From Acidimicrobiaceae bacterium (GTDB lineage Bacteria; Actinomycetota; Acidimicrobiia; Acidimicrobiales; UBA8592), in assembly GCA_024641655.1 (NCBI GenBank), contig JAHECR010000009.1:33512-97511 (forward strand): a stretch of 64,000 bases of DNA, written 5' to 3'. Under the pieces are notes generated by a model. It worked only from the letters and a program-made list of their open reading frames with translations, did no database searches and was not told the origin of the DNA. The position numbers and the translations under genes were made by a program. This document shows positions 52,595 through 61,645 of the stretch, piece after piece; the first letter of the stretch is position 1, and each line of letters begins with the position of its first letter.

Positions 52595-52809
52595 GTTCCT
52601 CGCTCTCATAGGGAGGCCCGAAGGGACCCGTCCGCCGTTACAGGGGCCGGAGTGTAGCCCGTCACCGACGAGGCACCGCTCACCATCGTCGTGGTGGCCT
52701 ACCAACCCGTCGCGGTCCGGTCGCATTCCCGGTCGGGGAATGCGCGCTGGGCGATCTCCGCGTCGCAGTACCCTTGGCCCGACCCGAGACCGACCGCACC
52801 CTGAGAACG

Positions 52810-55800
52810 ATGAGCGACTCCGCAACCCCAGATGCCAATGCCCGGCCGTACCCCGAGATCGGACCGAAGCCTGACATCGCGGCCATCGAGCAGCGAATCC
52901 TCGACCGGTGGGCTTCGGACAAGACGTTCGCGGCGAGCATCGAAGAACGCCCCGCCGACGACGAGTTCGTCTTCTACGACGGACCCCCGTTCGCCAATGG
53001 CCTTCCGCACCATGGCCATCTCCTCACCGGCTACGTGAAGGACGTCGTCCCGCGTTACCAGACGATGCGGGGAAAGCGCGTCGACCGTCGCTTCGGATGG
53101 GACTGCCACGGCCTGCCCGCGGAGATGGAAGGCGAGAAGCAGCTCGAGCTGTCGGGTCGGGCCGCGATCACCGAATTCGGCATCGAGAAGTTCAACGACT
53201 TCTGCCGGACGTCGGTGCTCAAGTACACCGACGAGTGGGAGAAGGTCGTCACTCGCCAGGGCCGCTGGGTCGACTTCGATCGCGACTACAAGACCATGGA
53301 TCTCGACTACATGGAGTCGGTGATGTGGGCGTTCAAGCAGTTGTGGGACAAGGGCCTGATCTACGAGTCCTACCGGGTCATGCCCTACTCCTGGGGCGCG
53401 GAGACGCCGCTGTCGAACTTCGAGATCCGCCTCGACGACGCGACACGACCCCGCCAGGACCCTGCGATCACCGTCGCCTTCGACCTCACACCTGCTGCCG
53501 GCGACCCCGGCCCGATGAAAATCCTGGCCTGGACGACCACGCCGTGGACGCTACCGAGCAACCTCGCGCTCGCCGTCGGTCCCGACATCGACTACGTGGT
53601 GCTCGAGCTCGACGGCACCTACTACGTGCTAGGGGCGGCGATCGCAGCGGGCTACGAGAAGCAGCTCGAGGGCGCCACCGAACATGGCGTCATCACCGGG
53701 GCCGACCTGGTGGGGCGCACCTACACCCCGCTGTTCGAGTACTTCGCCGACGCCGACCTGGGCGCGTTCCGCGTACTCGCTGCCGACTTCGTCGATACGT
53801 CCGAGGGCACCGGCGTGGTCCACATCGCTCCCGGGTTCGGCGAGGACGACCAACGAATCGGCGAGCAGAACGGCGTCGGCATCGTCGTGCCTGTCGACGA
53901 TGAGGGCAGGTTCACCGCCGATGTCGTCGAGTGGGCCGGCGAGAACGTGTTCGAGGCCAATCCCAAGATCATCCGGGCACTGCGCGACGCGGGCCGGCTC
54001 GTGCGCCACGACAGCTACGAGCACAACTACCCACACTGCTGGCGAACCGACACCCCCATCATCTACCGGGCCATGCCGTCCTGGTACGTACGCGTCACCG
54101 ACATCCGTGACCGCCTCGTCGAGCTCAACCAGCAGATCAACTGGATCCCCGAGAACGTCCGGGACGGCAGGTTCGGGCGATGGCTGGAAGGCGCACGTGA
54201 CTGGTCGATCAGCCGCAACCGGTTCTGGGGTTCACCGATCCCGGTGTGGCGCAGCGACAACCCTGACTACCCCCGCATCGACGTCTACGGCAGCCTCGAC
54301 GAGCTCGAGCGCGATTTCGGGGTGCGCCCGGAGAACCTGCACCGACCCTTCATCGACGAGCTCGTGCGACCCAACCCCGACGACCCCACCGGCGAATCGA
54401 TGATGCGACGCGTGCCCGAGGTGCTCGACTGCTGGTTCGAGTCGGGCTCCATGCCCTTCGCCCAGGTGCACTACCCGTTCGAGAACAAGCAGTGGTTCGA
54501 GGCCCACTTCCCCGCGGACTTCATCGTCGAGTACATCAACCAGACGCGAGGCTGGTTCTACACCTTGCACGTGCTCGCCGGCGCGCTGTTCGACAAGCCC
54601 GCGTTCGAAAACGTCATCTGCCACGGCATCCTGCTCGCCGACGACGGCACCAAGCTCTCGAAGAAGCTCCGGAACTACACCGAACCAACCGAGATCTTCG
54701 AAAAGCAGGGCGCCGACGCGCTCCGCTGGTACTTCCTGTCCACCAACATCGTGCGCGGCGGCGACACCCGCATCAGCGACCAGGCGATTGACGACGTGGT
54801 CCGCCAGGTCATCACCCCGATCTGGAACGCCTACAGCTTCTTCACGCTGTACGCGAACGTCGATGGCTACCGGGCCCAGCGACGCAGCGACAGCGAGAGC
54901 GTCCTCGACCGGTACGTCCTCGCCAAGACCCGCCGCCTGGTCGAAGAAGTCACCGAGGCAATGGACGCCTATGACCTCCCCGGCGCCACCACCGAGATCC
55001 AGGCGTTCATCGACGCGCTCAACAACTGGTACATACGCCGCAGCCGCGACCGCTTCTGGTCACCGGGCACCGCCGCCGACAACGTCGACAAGCGCGCCGC
55101 GTACGACACGCTGTACACGGTGCTCTCCACGCTCTGCGAAGTTGCTGCCCCGTTCCTGCCGATGATCATGGAGGAGATCTACGTCGGGCTCACGGGTGCA
55201 CGCAGCGTGCACCTCGCATCATGGCCCGATCCGGACGCGCTCCCGAGTGACCCGGCGCTGGTCGCGTCGATGGACCGCGTGCGCGACGTCGTCTCCGCTG
55301 CACTCCGCCTTCGTGAAGACGCCGGCCTGCGCGTGCGCCTCCCGCTGCCCGGCCTCACGGTGGCCGGAGCAGACAGCGCGGCACTCGCCCCGTTCATCTC
55401 GTTGATCAGCGACGAGGTGAACGTGAAGACGGTCGCGCTGAGCGACGATCTCGAGGCGCATGCGCGCTTCGAACTGCGGCCCGACGGGAAGGTCCTCGGT
55501 CCGCGACTCGGCGGATCTGTCCAGGACGTCTTCCGAGCCGCCAAGGCTGGCGACTGGACGATGCGCGCCGACGGCGGCGTGACCGTGGGGGCCCATGAGC
55601 TCGAGCCCGGCGAGTTCGAGCTCGCGCTCCACGCCCCCGACGGCGTCACCGCCGGCGCCCTTCCGGGCAACGATGCGGTCGTCGTGCTCGACACCGAGGT
55701 CACCGCCGAGCTCGAGGCCGAGGGCGTCGCACGCGACATCGTCCGCCTGGTCCAAGAGGCTCGCAAGACCGAGGACCTCGTGGTCACCGACCGGATCGGC

Positions 55801-55974
55801 GTCGTCGTCGACGTACCCGAAGACCTGCGACCGGCTGTCGAGACCCATCGCAGGTACATCATGGAGCAGGTGCTCGCGACCACGCTCGATGTGGCCGCAG
55901 TCGACCATGGTCGCCATGAGGGAAAGGTCGCCGGACACATCGTCCGTGCCGAGATCGGCCGCAACTCGGCCTGA
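52810..55974 (+). CDS. ileS: Isoleucyl-tRNA synthetase, eukaryotic-like (IleS2) type
   Basis: Class I aminoacyl-tRNA synthetase of 1054 residues. HIGH-type motif LPHHGH (His67 onward) in FANGLPHHGHLLTGYVKD, FGWDCHGLPAEME, KMSKS-type motif KLSKK (Lys615), and an editing domain between (WTTTPWTLPSNLAL). The GLPHHGH and KLSKKLRNY forms belong to the eukaryotic-like group, which is commonly insensitive to mupirocin. ATG 52810 is used. A TACCCT box at 52769-52774 could give a 30-nt leader. No T-box leader is evident. Divergent from the dksA-like gene; converges on divIVA. Confidence 0.96.
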   Translation: MSDSATPDANARPYPEIGPKPDIAAIEQRILDRWASDKTFAASIEERPADDEFVFYDGPPFANGLPHHGHLLTGYVKDVVPRYQTMRGKRVDRRFGWDCHGLPAEMEGEKQLELSGRAAITEFGIEKFNDFCRTSVLKYTDEWEKVVTRQGRWVDFDRDYKTMDLDYMESVMWAFKQLWDKGLIYESYRVMPYSWGAETPLSNFEIRLDDATRPRQDPAITVAFDLTPAAGDPGPMKILAWTTTPWTLPSNLALAVGPDIDYVVLELDGTYYVLGAAIAAGYEKQLEGATEHGVITGADLVGRTYTPLFEYFADADLGAFRVLAADFVDTSEGTGVVHIAPGFGEDDQRIGEQNGVGIVVPVDDEGRFTADVVEWAGENVFEANPKIIRALRDAGRLVRHDSYEHNYPHCWRTDTPIIYRAMPSWYVRVTDIRDRLVELNQQINWIPENVRDGRFGRWLEGARDWSISRNRFWGSPIPVWRSDNPDYPRIDVYGSLDELERDFGVRPENLHRPFIDELVRPNPDDPTGESMMRRVPEVLDCWFESGSMPFAQVHYPFENKQWFEAHFPADFIVEYINQTRGWFYTLHVLAGALFDKPAFENVICHGILLADDGTKLSKKLRNYTEPTEIFEKQGADALRWYFLSTNIVRGGDTRISDQAIDDVVRQVITPIWNAYSFFTLYANVDGYRAQRRSDSESVLDRYVLAKTRRLVEEVTEAMDAYDLPGATTEIQAFIDALNNWYIRRSRDRFWSPGTAADNVDKRAAYDTLYTVLSTLCEVAAPFLPMIMEEIYVGLTGARSVHLASWPDPDALPSDPALVASMDRVRDVVSAALRLREDAGLRVRLPLPGLTVAGADSAALAPFISLISDEVNVKTVALSDDLEAHARFELRPDGKVLGPRLGGSVQDVFRAAKAGDWTMRADGGVTVGAHELEPGEFELALHAPDGVTAGALPGNDAVVVLDTEVTAELEAEGVARDIVRLVQEARKTEDLVVTDRIGVVVDVPEDLRPAVETHRRYIMEQVLATTLDVAAVDHGRHEGKVAGHIVRAEIGRNSA

Positions 55975-55985
55975 TCACCGGGTTC

Positions 55986-56007
55986 CTGACGGGAGGGCGC
56001 CCGTCAG
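55986..56007. terminator. Hairpin between convergent ileS and divIVA
   Basis: CTGACGGG (55986-55993) and CCCGTCAG (56000-56007) are perfect 8-base arms with a 6-base loop, 12 bases after the ileS stop. There is no T tract, so it is a GC-rich, possibly bidirectional terminator. Confidence 0.55.
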
Positions 56008-56020
56008 CGGCGTCCGGCCG

Positions 56021-57406
56021 TCAGCTGCGCGGACCGAACCGGTTGCGCCAGCGTTCCTCGAGGTCGTCGTCGTCCTCGGGTTCGAAGAAAGCCGCCAGCG
56101 CCGCGTCGGTGTCGTCGTCGAGAGGACCGAGTCCGTCGTCATCGTCGTCGGCCAAGCTGAGCTCGTCGAAGAATCGGTCACCGTTGGGCCGCTCGCCGCC
56201 CACGACGGGAAGCGCCTGCGTGGGCGGGCCCGCGTCGTCCTCGGCCTCGATGTCGAAGATCGACGCCGCAGCCGCCGACACCCGGTCCGCACCGCCCGTA
56301 CCGTCCGTGCCGGTGTCGGTCTCGGTGTCCTCGCGGTCGTGGTGGCCGTTCTGGATGTCGAACACCGAGATCGGCGCGGCGTCGGCTGCATCGCCGGCTT
56401 CGGCGTCGAAGAGCCCGAAACCGACCGTCGGGGCCGGTGCCTCCTCGCCAGCGCCGGCGTCGTCGTCGAGACGCAGGTCCGGCGGCTCCTCCTCGGTGTC
56501 GAGGGCAGGTTCGTCTGCGTCGTCTCGGAGGTCGTCATCGGCCTGATCGTGCTGAACGTCGGCAGCCGCGGCTTCACCGACGTCCTCTTCGTCGACCGGG
56601 ACCGCTCCCTCAGAAGGAGCCAGGTCGGCTTCAGGCCCGGGGGCAACCGTCGCCGTCGCGAGACCCTCGATGGGCTCGTGCACGGCCAGGGAAGGACCCT
56701 CGAGAACCGTGAGGTCACCCTCGGCGATGGCGCTGCGCATCGCATCGATGCCGGCGAGGAGGCGCTCGCGCTGGTCCTCCAGGTGCGACCGCAGGGCATC
56801 GACATCGATCTGGAGTGCGTCTCGGCTGCGCTGCAGCCCGGCCAGGTCGGCCACGAGGTGCGCACGCGTATCCTCGGCCACCCGCCGCGCTTCGTCGGCC
56901 GCAGCCGAGACGATGGCCTCAGCCTGGCGCTCGGCGGTGCCGGTGACTGACGCGGCATGGGCGTCGGCTTCGGCTCTGGTCTGGTGCGCGTACTCGTCGG
57001 CATCACCGCGCACGCTTGCCGCGTAGCTGTTCGCTTCGGAGCGCTTGGTCTCCGCGTAGGTGTCGGCTTCGGACCGCAGGGCCGCCACGAACGTGTCCGC
57101 CTCGGCGCGCACGGACCGGCTGTAGTCCTCGGCCTCCGCGGTCATCGAGTCCGCGGTGCGTTGGGCCGCCGCCAGTAACCGCTGGGCCGCGCCCTCGGGG
57201 TCGTGGAGCACCGCGGGCGCTTCCGACCGTGGTGCCGATGCGGCGCGCTGGCTGAGTTCGCGGGCATAGGTCTCGAGCGAGGTGGAGACCTGCTCGAGCA
57301 GCGCATCGACCTCCTCGGGGTCGTAGCCACGCTTGACCTGCGTGAACCCGACCTGGCGGATGTCCGTAGCGGTGAGGGGCTCGTCGGAGGGCGAAATCGA
57401 CGTCAT
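56021..57406 (-). CDS. divIVA: DivIVA/Wag31-like polar growth and division protein
   Basis: A 461-residue protein with the DivIVA N-terminal membrane-binding domain (LTATDIRQVGFTQVKRGYDP, then EEVDALLEQVSTSLETYA), a long coiled coil (about 60-240, rich in Ala/Glu/Arg) and a low-complexity acidic C-terminus (about 270-450, many Asp and Glu). In actinobacteria DivIVA marks poles and new septa and directs wall growth. The acidic tail is longer than in Mycobacterium Wag31. ATG 57406 is 6 bases after TACTCT (minus strand), so leaderless. Last gene of the division cluster as transcribed. Confidence 0.9.
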   Translation of the reverse strand: MTSISPSDEPLTATDIRQVGFTQVKRGYDPEEVDALLEQVSTSLETYARELSQRAASAPRSEAPAVLHDPEGAAQRLLAAAQRTADSMTAEAEDYSRSVRAEADTFVAALRSEADTYAETKRSEANSYAASVRGDADEYAHQTRAEADAHAASVTGTAERQAEAIVSAAADEARRVAEDTRAHLVADLAGLQRSRDALQIDVDALRSHLEDQRERLLAGIDAMRSAIAEGDLTVLEGPSLAVHEPIEGLATATVAPGPEADLAPSEGAVPVDEEDVGEAAAADVQHDQADDDLRDDADEPALDTEEEPPDLRLDDDAGAGEEAPAPTVGFGLFDAEAGDAADAAPISVFDIQNGHHDREDTETDTGTDGTGGADRVSAAAASIFDIEAEDDAGPPTQALPVVGGERPNGDRFFDELSLADDDDDGLGPLDDDTDAALAAFFEPEDDDDLEERWRNRFGPRS

Positions 57407-57412
57407 ACCCCG

Positions 57413-57418
57413 AGAGTA
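57413..57418 (-). promoter_or_regulatory. Candidate -10 box TACTCT for divIVA
   Basis: On the minus strand TACTCT ends 6 bases before ATG 57406; leaderless arrangement. Confidence 0.45.
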
Positions 57419-57523
57419 CCCGCGCCATGAAGCGGCACAAGGCATGGCACCCAACTCGGCTGGGTCTTCGGGCCTTCTTTCTTCGCTTCTTCGGCCTACT
57501 TCGCTACTTCGGCCCGCTTCTGT

Positions 57524-58078
57524 TCACCGATCGTAGAGGCCGGCGTCTTCGAGCCGCTTGCGATCCTCGGGCGAGACCTCGACGTCATCGGGCGTGAGGA
57601 GGTACACCGCGTCGCCGACCTTCTTCATCGTCCCCCCGACGCCGTAGCAGAGGCCACTGGCGAAGTCGATGAGGCGGCGCGTGAGGTCACGATCGGCCTG
57701 CTGGAGGTTCACGATCACCGGCTGGTTCTTCTTGAACGCGTCGGCCACCTCCTGGGCGTCGTTGAACGCAACCGGCACGACGATGTGCGGCTTGGTCGCC
57801 TTCGGCGCAGGAATCGTTCGCACCACCGACGGGCGCGCCGAGGCCGGCAGGTCACGCACCTCCTCGGAGGGCAGCGGTCGCACCGCACTCGCGACCGGGC
57901 GGTCGGGCGCCGGAGCGGGGCGGGCCCCCGCGGGAGCGCCCCCCATGCGTTGCACGACCGCGGCGTCGTCGGGTTCGGCCATCGCGCCGACATCGACCAT
58001 CTCGCGATCGAGGGCTGCGAAGTCCTCGTCGGACCCGAGCCCGAGGTACAGCATCGCTTTCTTGAACATCCCCGGCAT
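57524..58078 (-). CDS. sepF: Cell division protein SepF
   Basis: A 184-residue protein that links FtsZ to the membrane in bacteria lacking FtsA. The N-terminal amphipathic segment (MPGMFKKAMLYLGLG) is the membrane anchor, followed by a Pro/Ala linker, and the C-terminal SepF core (PVAFNDAQEVADAFKKNQPV, then IVNLQQADRDLTRRLIDFAS, and GLCYGVGGTMKKVGDAVYLL). The start ATG 58078 has GGAGAG four bases before it. It lies in the ftsZ-side cluster, as in most actinobacteria. Confidence 0.94.
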   Translation of the reverse strand: MPGMFKKAMLYLGLGSDEDFAALDREMVDVGAMAEPDDAAVVQRMGGAPAGARPAPAPDRPVASAVRPLPSEEVRDLPASARPSVVRTIPAPKATKPHIVVPVAFNDAQEVADAFKKNQPVIVNLQQADRDLTRRLIDFASGLCYGVGGTMKKVGDAVYLLTPDDVEVSPEDRKRLEDAGLYDR

Positions 58079-58204
58079 GGGACTCTCCGTGGTGGTGGCG
58101 GTGGCGCGGGCGGCTCGTCGTCGGGTGGCCCGGTCACGGTCAGCTTAGAGGACGCGCAGCAACGCGTTGGTCACGCGCCTCAAGACGCCTCGGTACGACC
58201 CGTC

Positions 58205-58873
58205 TCATTGCCGTGGCGGACGCTCCCCGAAGATGGCGGTACCGACCCTGACAATCGTCGCTCCCTCCTCGAGCGCGATCTCGAGATCCCCACTCATTCC
58301 CATGGAGCACTCGACGAGCTCGTGCGCGTCGGCCATCTCGCGCAGCGCCCTGAAGAGCATGCGTGTCCCGTCGGGGTCTCCAGCGCGACCGATCATCATG
58401 AGGCCGGCCACGTCGAGGCCGAGCTCGCGAAGCGCTCCCACCAAAGGCCCGACCTCGGTCTCGGCTGCGCCGCCCTGACTTCCACTTCGCGCCAGGTTGA
58501 CCTGGACGAGTACCTCCGCCCCTGGGGCACGAGCGGCCACTTCGGCGCCGACGCGCAGCGAGTCGATGGTCTGCCAACACGACACGGCATCGGCGAGGAG
58601 CCGAATCTTGTTTCGCTGGAGGTGCCCGATGAAGTGCCAGCGAGCGCCGCAGGCAAGCATCTCCGCGGCGAGGACACGGTGCTTGGCGACGAGCTCCTGC
58701 GCGTAGTTCTCGCCGAGATCGCGAACACCCGCTGCGAGCGCGGCCAGTGGCGCCTCGACGCCGAAACCCTTGGTGACCGCGACGAGTCGCGCCGGCCGCG
58801 TGGCCCGGGTGGCGATCAGCGCCTCGACCGCGGCCACGTTCGCGGCGACCTGGTCCGGCTCGATCGCGCTCAC
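58205..58873 (-). CDS. yggS: YggS/PLPBP-type PLP homeostasis protein
   Basis: A 222-residue alanine-racemase-fold protein binding PLP (ARLVAVTKGFGVE with the PLP lysine; DLGENYAQEL, WHFIGHLQRNKIRLL, GLMMIGRAGD, SMGMSGDLEIALEEGATIVRVG). The family buffers PLP and influences amino acid balance. The GTG at 58873 overlaps the pgeF stop by 4 bases (GTGA). Position between pgeF and sepF is the conserved order in actinobacteria. Confidence 0.94.
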   Translation of the reverse strand: MSAIEPDQVAANVAAVEALIATRATRPARLVAVTKGFGVEAPLAALAAGVRDLGENYAQELVAKHRVLAAEMLACGARWHFIGHLQRNKIRLLADAVSCWQTIDSLRVGAEVAARAPGAEVLVQVNLARSGSQGGAAETEVGPLVGALRELGLDVAGLMMIGRAGDPDGTRMLFRALREMADAHELVECSMGMSGDLEIALEEGATIVRVGTAIFGERPPRQ

Positions 58874-59574
58874 GGGAGAGGCTCCTCGATCCACACCACC
58901 ATCGCCTGACGTTCGACGTCGCCGCGCGCGCGGTGCGACCACCGGAGCTCGGCATCGGTGGCGGTGCATCCCGGCAGGAAGGAGATGTCGTCGATGCCGG
59001 CGCGTTCGAGTGACGCGCCGACCGCTGCAGGCAGGTGGAGCGCGGTCGTGCCCCAACGGGTCGTTGCGCCCACGTCCACACCGAGCGCTTCTACGACACG
59101 CTCGAGGTCCTCGGAACCGAAGGCGTACGATGCGGGTCCGATGCAGGGTCCGACAAGCGCCCGCGTCGGCGGCGCGTCGAGCGCCGCGAGGGCATCCGCG
59201 CCTGCCGCCACGATTCCCGCGACGAGTCCCCGCCAACCGGCGTGCAGTACCGCGATGGCGCCGTGCTCGGAGACCAGTGCGATCGGAGCGCAGTCCGCGA
59301 CCTGGACGGCGAGAGGAGCGAACGAGACGGTGGTGCACGCGCCGTCCGCGATCGCTCCGGCATGGTCGCCCGGTGCACCCACCGTCACGACCCGGGTGCC
59401 GTGCACCTGCTGCAGCCAGGTCCACGCTCCGTCGACGATGGCGCGTCGGCGGGCCTCGAGGCGCGCCGAGTCGGGCGCAACGGCGAGGTCGCCGTGGCGC
59501 CGGTCGGTCATCACTACCCGGGCGATCCGCCCGTCGGCGAGCGGCATGCTCCAGTTCGGGTCGACGTGATCCAC
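58870..59574 (-). CDS. pgeF: Peptidoglycan editing factor PgeF (YfiH/laccase-domain family)
   Basis: A 234-residue protein with the family blocks WLQQVHGTRV, VQVADCAPIAL, AVLHAGWRGLV and LVGPCIGPASYAFG, which supply the Cys and His residues of the active site. PgeF-type proteins remove wrongly built muropeptide precursors; relatives have purine nucleoside phosphorylase or deaminase activity. Starts with GTG 59574 (ATG at residue 10 is an alternative) and overlaps yggS by 4 bases. It follows ftsZ by 54 bases. Confidence 0.92.
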   Translation of the reverse strand: MDHVDPNWSMPLADGRIARVVMTDRRHGDLAVAPDSARLEARRRAIVDGAWTWLQQVHGTRVVTVGAPGDHAGAIADGACTTVSFAPLAVQVADCAPIALVSEHGAIAVLHAGWRGLVAGIVAAGADALAALDAPPTRALVGPCIGPASYAFGSEDLERVVEALGVDVGATTRWGTTALHLPAAVGASLERAGIDDISFLPGCTATDAELRWSHRARGDVERQAMVVWIEEPLP

Positions 59575-59628
59575 GAACCTGATCGTAGGCGGGGCCCTGG
59601 GCGCACCCGGTGTCGGCGATCCGACGCG

Positions 59629-60714
59629 CTACTTCAGGAACGAGGGGACGTCGAACTCGTCCGCGTCCTCGTCACGCTCGTCGCGCTCGTTGCCGAACAC
59701 GTCGGGCATGTCACTGCCCGGTGACGAGATCGCCGGTCTGGCCGGCCGGCTCTTCTCGTCACCACCCTCCCAGCGGTCGAAGCCCGCAGCGATGACGGTG
59801 ACCCGGACGGAGTCGCCCATTGCCTCGTCGACCACGGTCCCGAAGATGATGTTCGCATCGGGATGCGCAACGCTCTGGACGAGCTCTGCCGCCGCGTTGA
59901 CTTCGAGCAGACCGAGTTCGCTCGAACCGGTGATCGACAACAGGATGCCGCGTGCCCCCTCGATCGAGCTCTCCAGGAGCGGGCTGGAAATGGCCTTGCG
60001 CGCCGCGCTGGTCGCGCGGTCCTCGCCGCTGCCGGTGCCGATACCCATGAGCGCCGAGCCGGCGTCGCTCATGATCATCCGGACGTCTGCGAAGTCGGTG
60101 TTGATCAAGCCGGGCGTCGTGATGAGCTCGGTGATCCCCTGCACGCCGTGGAGGAGCACCTCGTCGGCGAGCTTGAAGGCGTTCATGACCGTGGTCTTCT
60201 CGTCCGCGATCGACAACAGACGGTCGTTCGGGATGACGATCTGGGTGTCAACCTTCTCGCGAAGACGCTGGATGCCCTGGTCCGCCTGGACGGCGCGACG
60301 ACGTCCCTCGAAGCCGAAGGGCCGGGTGACGACCCCGATCGTGAGGGCACCGAGCGACTTGGCGATCTCCGCGACGACCGGGGCCGCACCGGTTCCCGTG
60401 CCACCCCCCTCGCCCGCGGTGATGAACACCATGTCCGCGCCCGTCAAGGCCTCCTCGATGTCGGCGCGGTGATCTTCGGCGGCCTGATGGCCGATCTCGG
60501 GATCAGAGCCTGCACCAAGGCCGCGGGTGAGCTCGCGCCCGATGTCGATCTTCACCTCGGCATCGGAGAGCAGCAATGCCTGCGCGTCGGTGTTGATGGC
60601 GATGAACTCGACACCGCGGAGGCCGGCATCGATCATCCGGTTCACGGCGTTGACACCACCTCCGCCGACGCCGATGACCTTGATGACCGCCAAGTAGTTG
60701 TGTGGGTTGTTCAC
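59629..60714 (-). CDS. ftsZ: Cell division protein FtsZ
   Basis: Tubulin-like GTPase that forms the division ring. The product is 361 residues with [15 protein letters not shown], the tubulin signature [14 protein letters not shown], and the synergy region around [12 protein letters not shown]. The C-terminal linker is short (about 40 residues) and ends in a conserved peptide [10 protein letters not shown], the docking site for SepF. GTG 60714 is supported by GGAAGGG six bases upstream; the longer frame to 60849 has no such support. Compared with other FtsZ proteins (380-400 residues) this one is compact. Confidence 0.97.
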   Translation of the reverse strand: MNNPHNYLAVIKVIGVGGGGVNAVNRMIDAGLRGVEFIAINTDAQALLLSDAEVKIDIGRELTRGLGAGSDPEIGHQAAEDHRADIEEALTGADMVFITAGEGGGTGTGAAPVVAEIAKSLGALTIGVVTRPFGFEGRRRAVQADQGIQRLREKVDTQIVIPNDRLLSIADEKTTVMNAFKLADEVLLHGVQGITELITTPGLINTDFADVRMIMSDAGSALMGIGTGSGEDRATSAARKAISSPLLESSIEGARGILLSITGSSELGLLEVNAAAELVQSVAHPDANIIFGTVVDEAMGDSVRVTVIAAGFDRWEGGDEKSRPARPAISSPGSDMPDVFGNERDERDEDADEFDVPSFLK

Positions 60715-60773
60715 GCTGTTGCCCTTCCGTCTCGGCGACCCGCAGGAGTCGACGGTATCTGTGCATGTACTCG

Positions 60774-60810
60774 ACATCGAGATCTTACGAACTCGACCTG
60801 TGCTCGATGT
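60774..60810. promoter_or_regulatory. Inverted repeat in the ftsZ upstream region
   Basis: ACATCGAG (60774-60781) and CTCGATGT (60803-60810) are perfect 8-base arms 21 bases apart, within the 151-base gap between ftsQ and ftsZ. A second pair, GTGTTGC/GCAACAC, lies nearby (about 60820-60850). These may be operator sites or leader RNA structure; the promoter itself was not identified. Confidence 0.4.
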
Positions 60811-60865
60811 ACAGGCAGGGGTGTTGCCCATGTTGCTCATGTGCAACACGTTCCGGCGGCAAAGG

Positions 60866-61645
60866 TTACGGGCAGAGTGCTTCGCGGGTCAACACGGGGA
60901 CCGAAGGCGCCCGCACATCGATCGTGTCCAGGCACTGCATCGGCACCCGATCGAGCATCGTCGCCGTGGATACGAACTTCTGATCGAGGTCCAGATCGTT
61001 GCCGAGGATGACGCTGCCGCCCCCTTGCAGGACTAGGAGAATGCCCTGTTCAGGAGTATCGGCTACCCGCACCGAGACCACCGCGTCGACGAGGGCCGGT
61101 GGGAGCGCCCCAGCGACCCGCACGGCGGGGAGCACCTGTTCACTCGCCCAGTCCCCCGCGTGGGCCTCCAGCACCACGCCATCGACCGCGACGATCCCCG
61201 CGGGTGGCCCGGTGACCTCGTCGAGGACGCGTCCGGCGCCATCGACCAACAACCACGCATCGGCACCGGCAACGGCAGCGACGGCGGTGCGCTCCGTGAC
61301 CGTGAAGGTCACAGTTCCGTCGAGCCCACGGTCGCTCGAGACTTCGTACACCCACGGCAACGCCGCCAGTTGGGCCTTCGCCGTAGTTATATCAACCTCT
61401 AGTAGAGGTCTACCATAGAGCGGCGCCGTGATCTCCTCCAGGGCATCGAGCGATGTGTGGGTCGCCCCCTCGACGTTGACCGCCTCGACGTCGAACAGGG
61501 GACTGCGAGTCGCAGCGACGATTGCTGCGGCAAGGCCCACGAGCGCCGCGACCGCCCCTAGTACCCGTAGCCTTCGCCGTCCCTGCAGCCGAAGGACTTC
61601 GATGCGCCGCGCCGCGAGTCGCGGATCCATGGCAACGGTACTCAC
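60866..61645 (-). CDS. ftsQ: Cell division protein FtsQ
   Basis: A 259-residue bitopic membrane protein: a short cytoplasmic tail, a membrane helix (about 28-47, [17 protein letters not shown]) and an extracellular POTRA domain ([20 protein letters not shown]) followed by the FtsQ beta domain ([22 protein letters not shown], in part: [10 protein letters not shown]). It joins FtsB/FtsL at the septum. The GTG start overlaps the murB stop by 4 bases; an ATG at residue 6 is an alternative. 151 bases separate it from ftsZ. Confidence 0.9.
   Translation of the reverse strand: MSTVAMDPRLAARRIEVLRLQGRRRLRVLGAVAALVGLAAAIVAATRSPLFDVEAVNVEGATHTSLDALEEITAPLYGRPLLEVDITTAKAQLAALPWVYEVSSDRGLDGTVTFTVTERTAVAAVAGADAWLLVDGAGRVLDEVTGPPAGIVAVDGVVLEAHAGDWASEQVLPAVRVAGALPPALVDAVVSVRVADTPEQGILLVLQGGGSVILGNDLDLDQKFVSTATMLDRVPMQCLDTIDVRAPSVPVLTREALCP

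Noticed and set aside
52595..52809. T-box leader for ileS, as found in many actinobacteria
   Set aside because: No T-box core sequence or antiterminator could be found; the likely leader is only about 30 nt.
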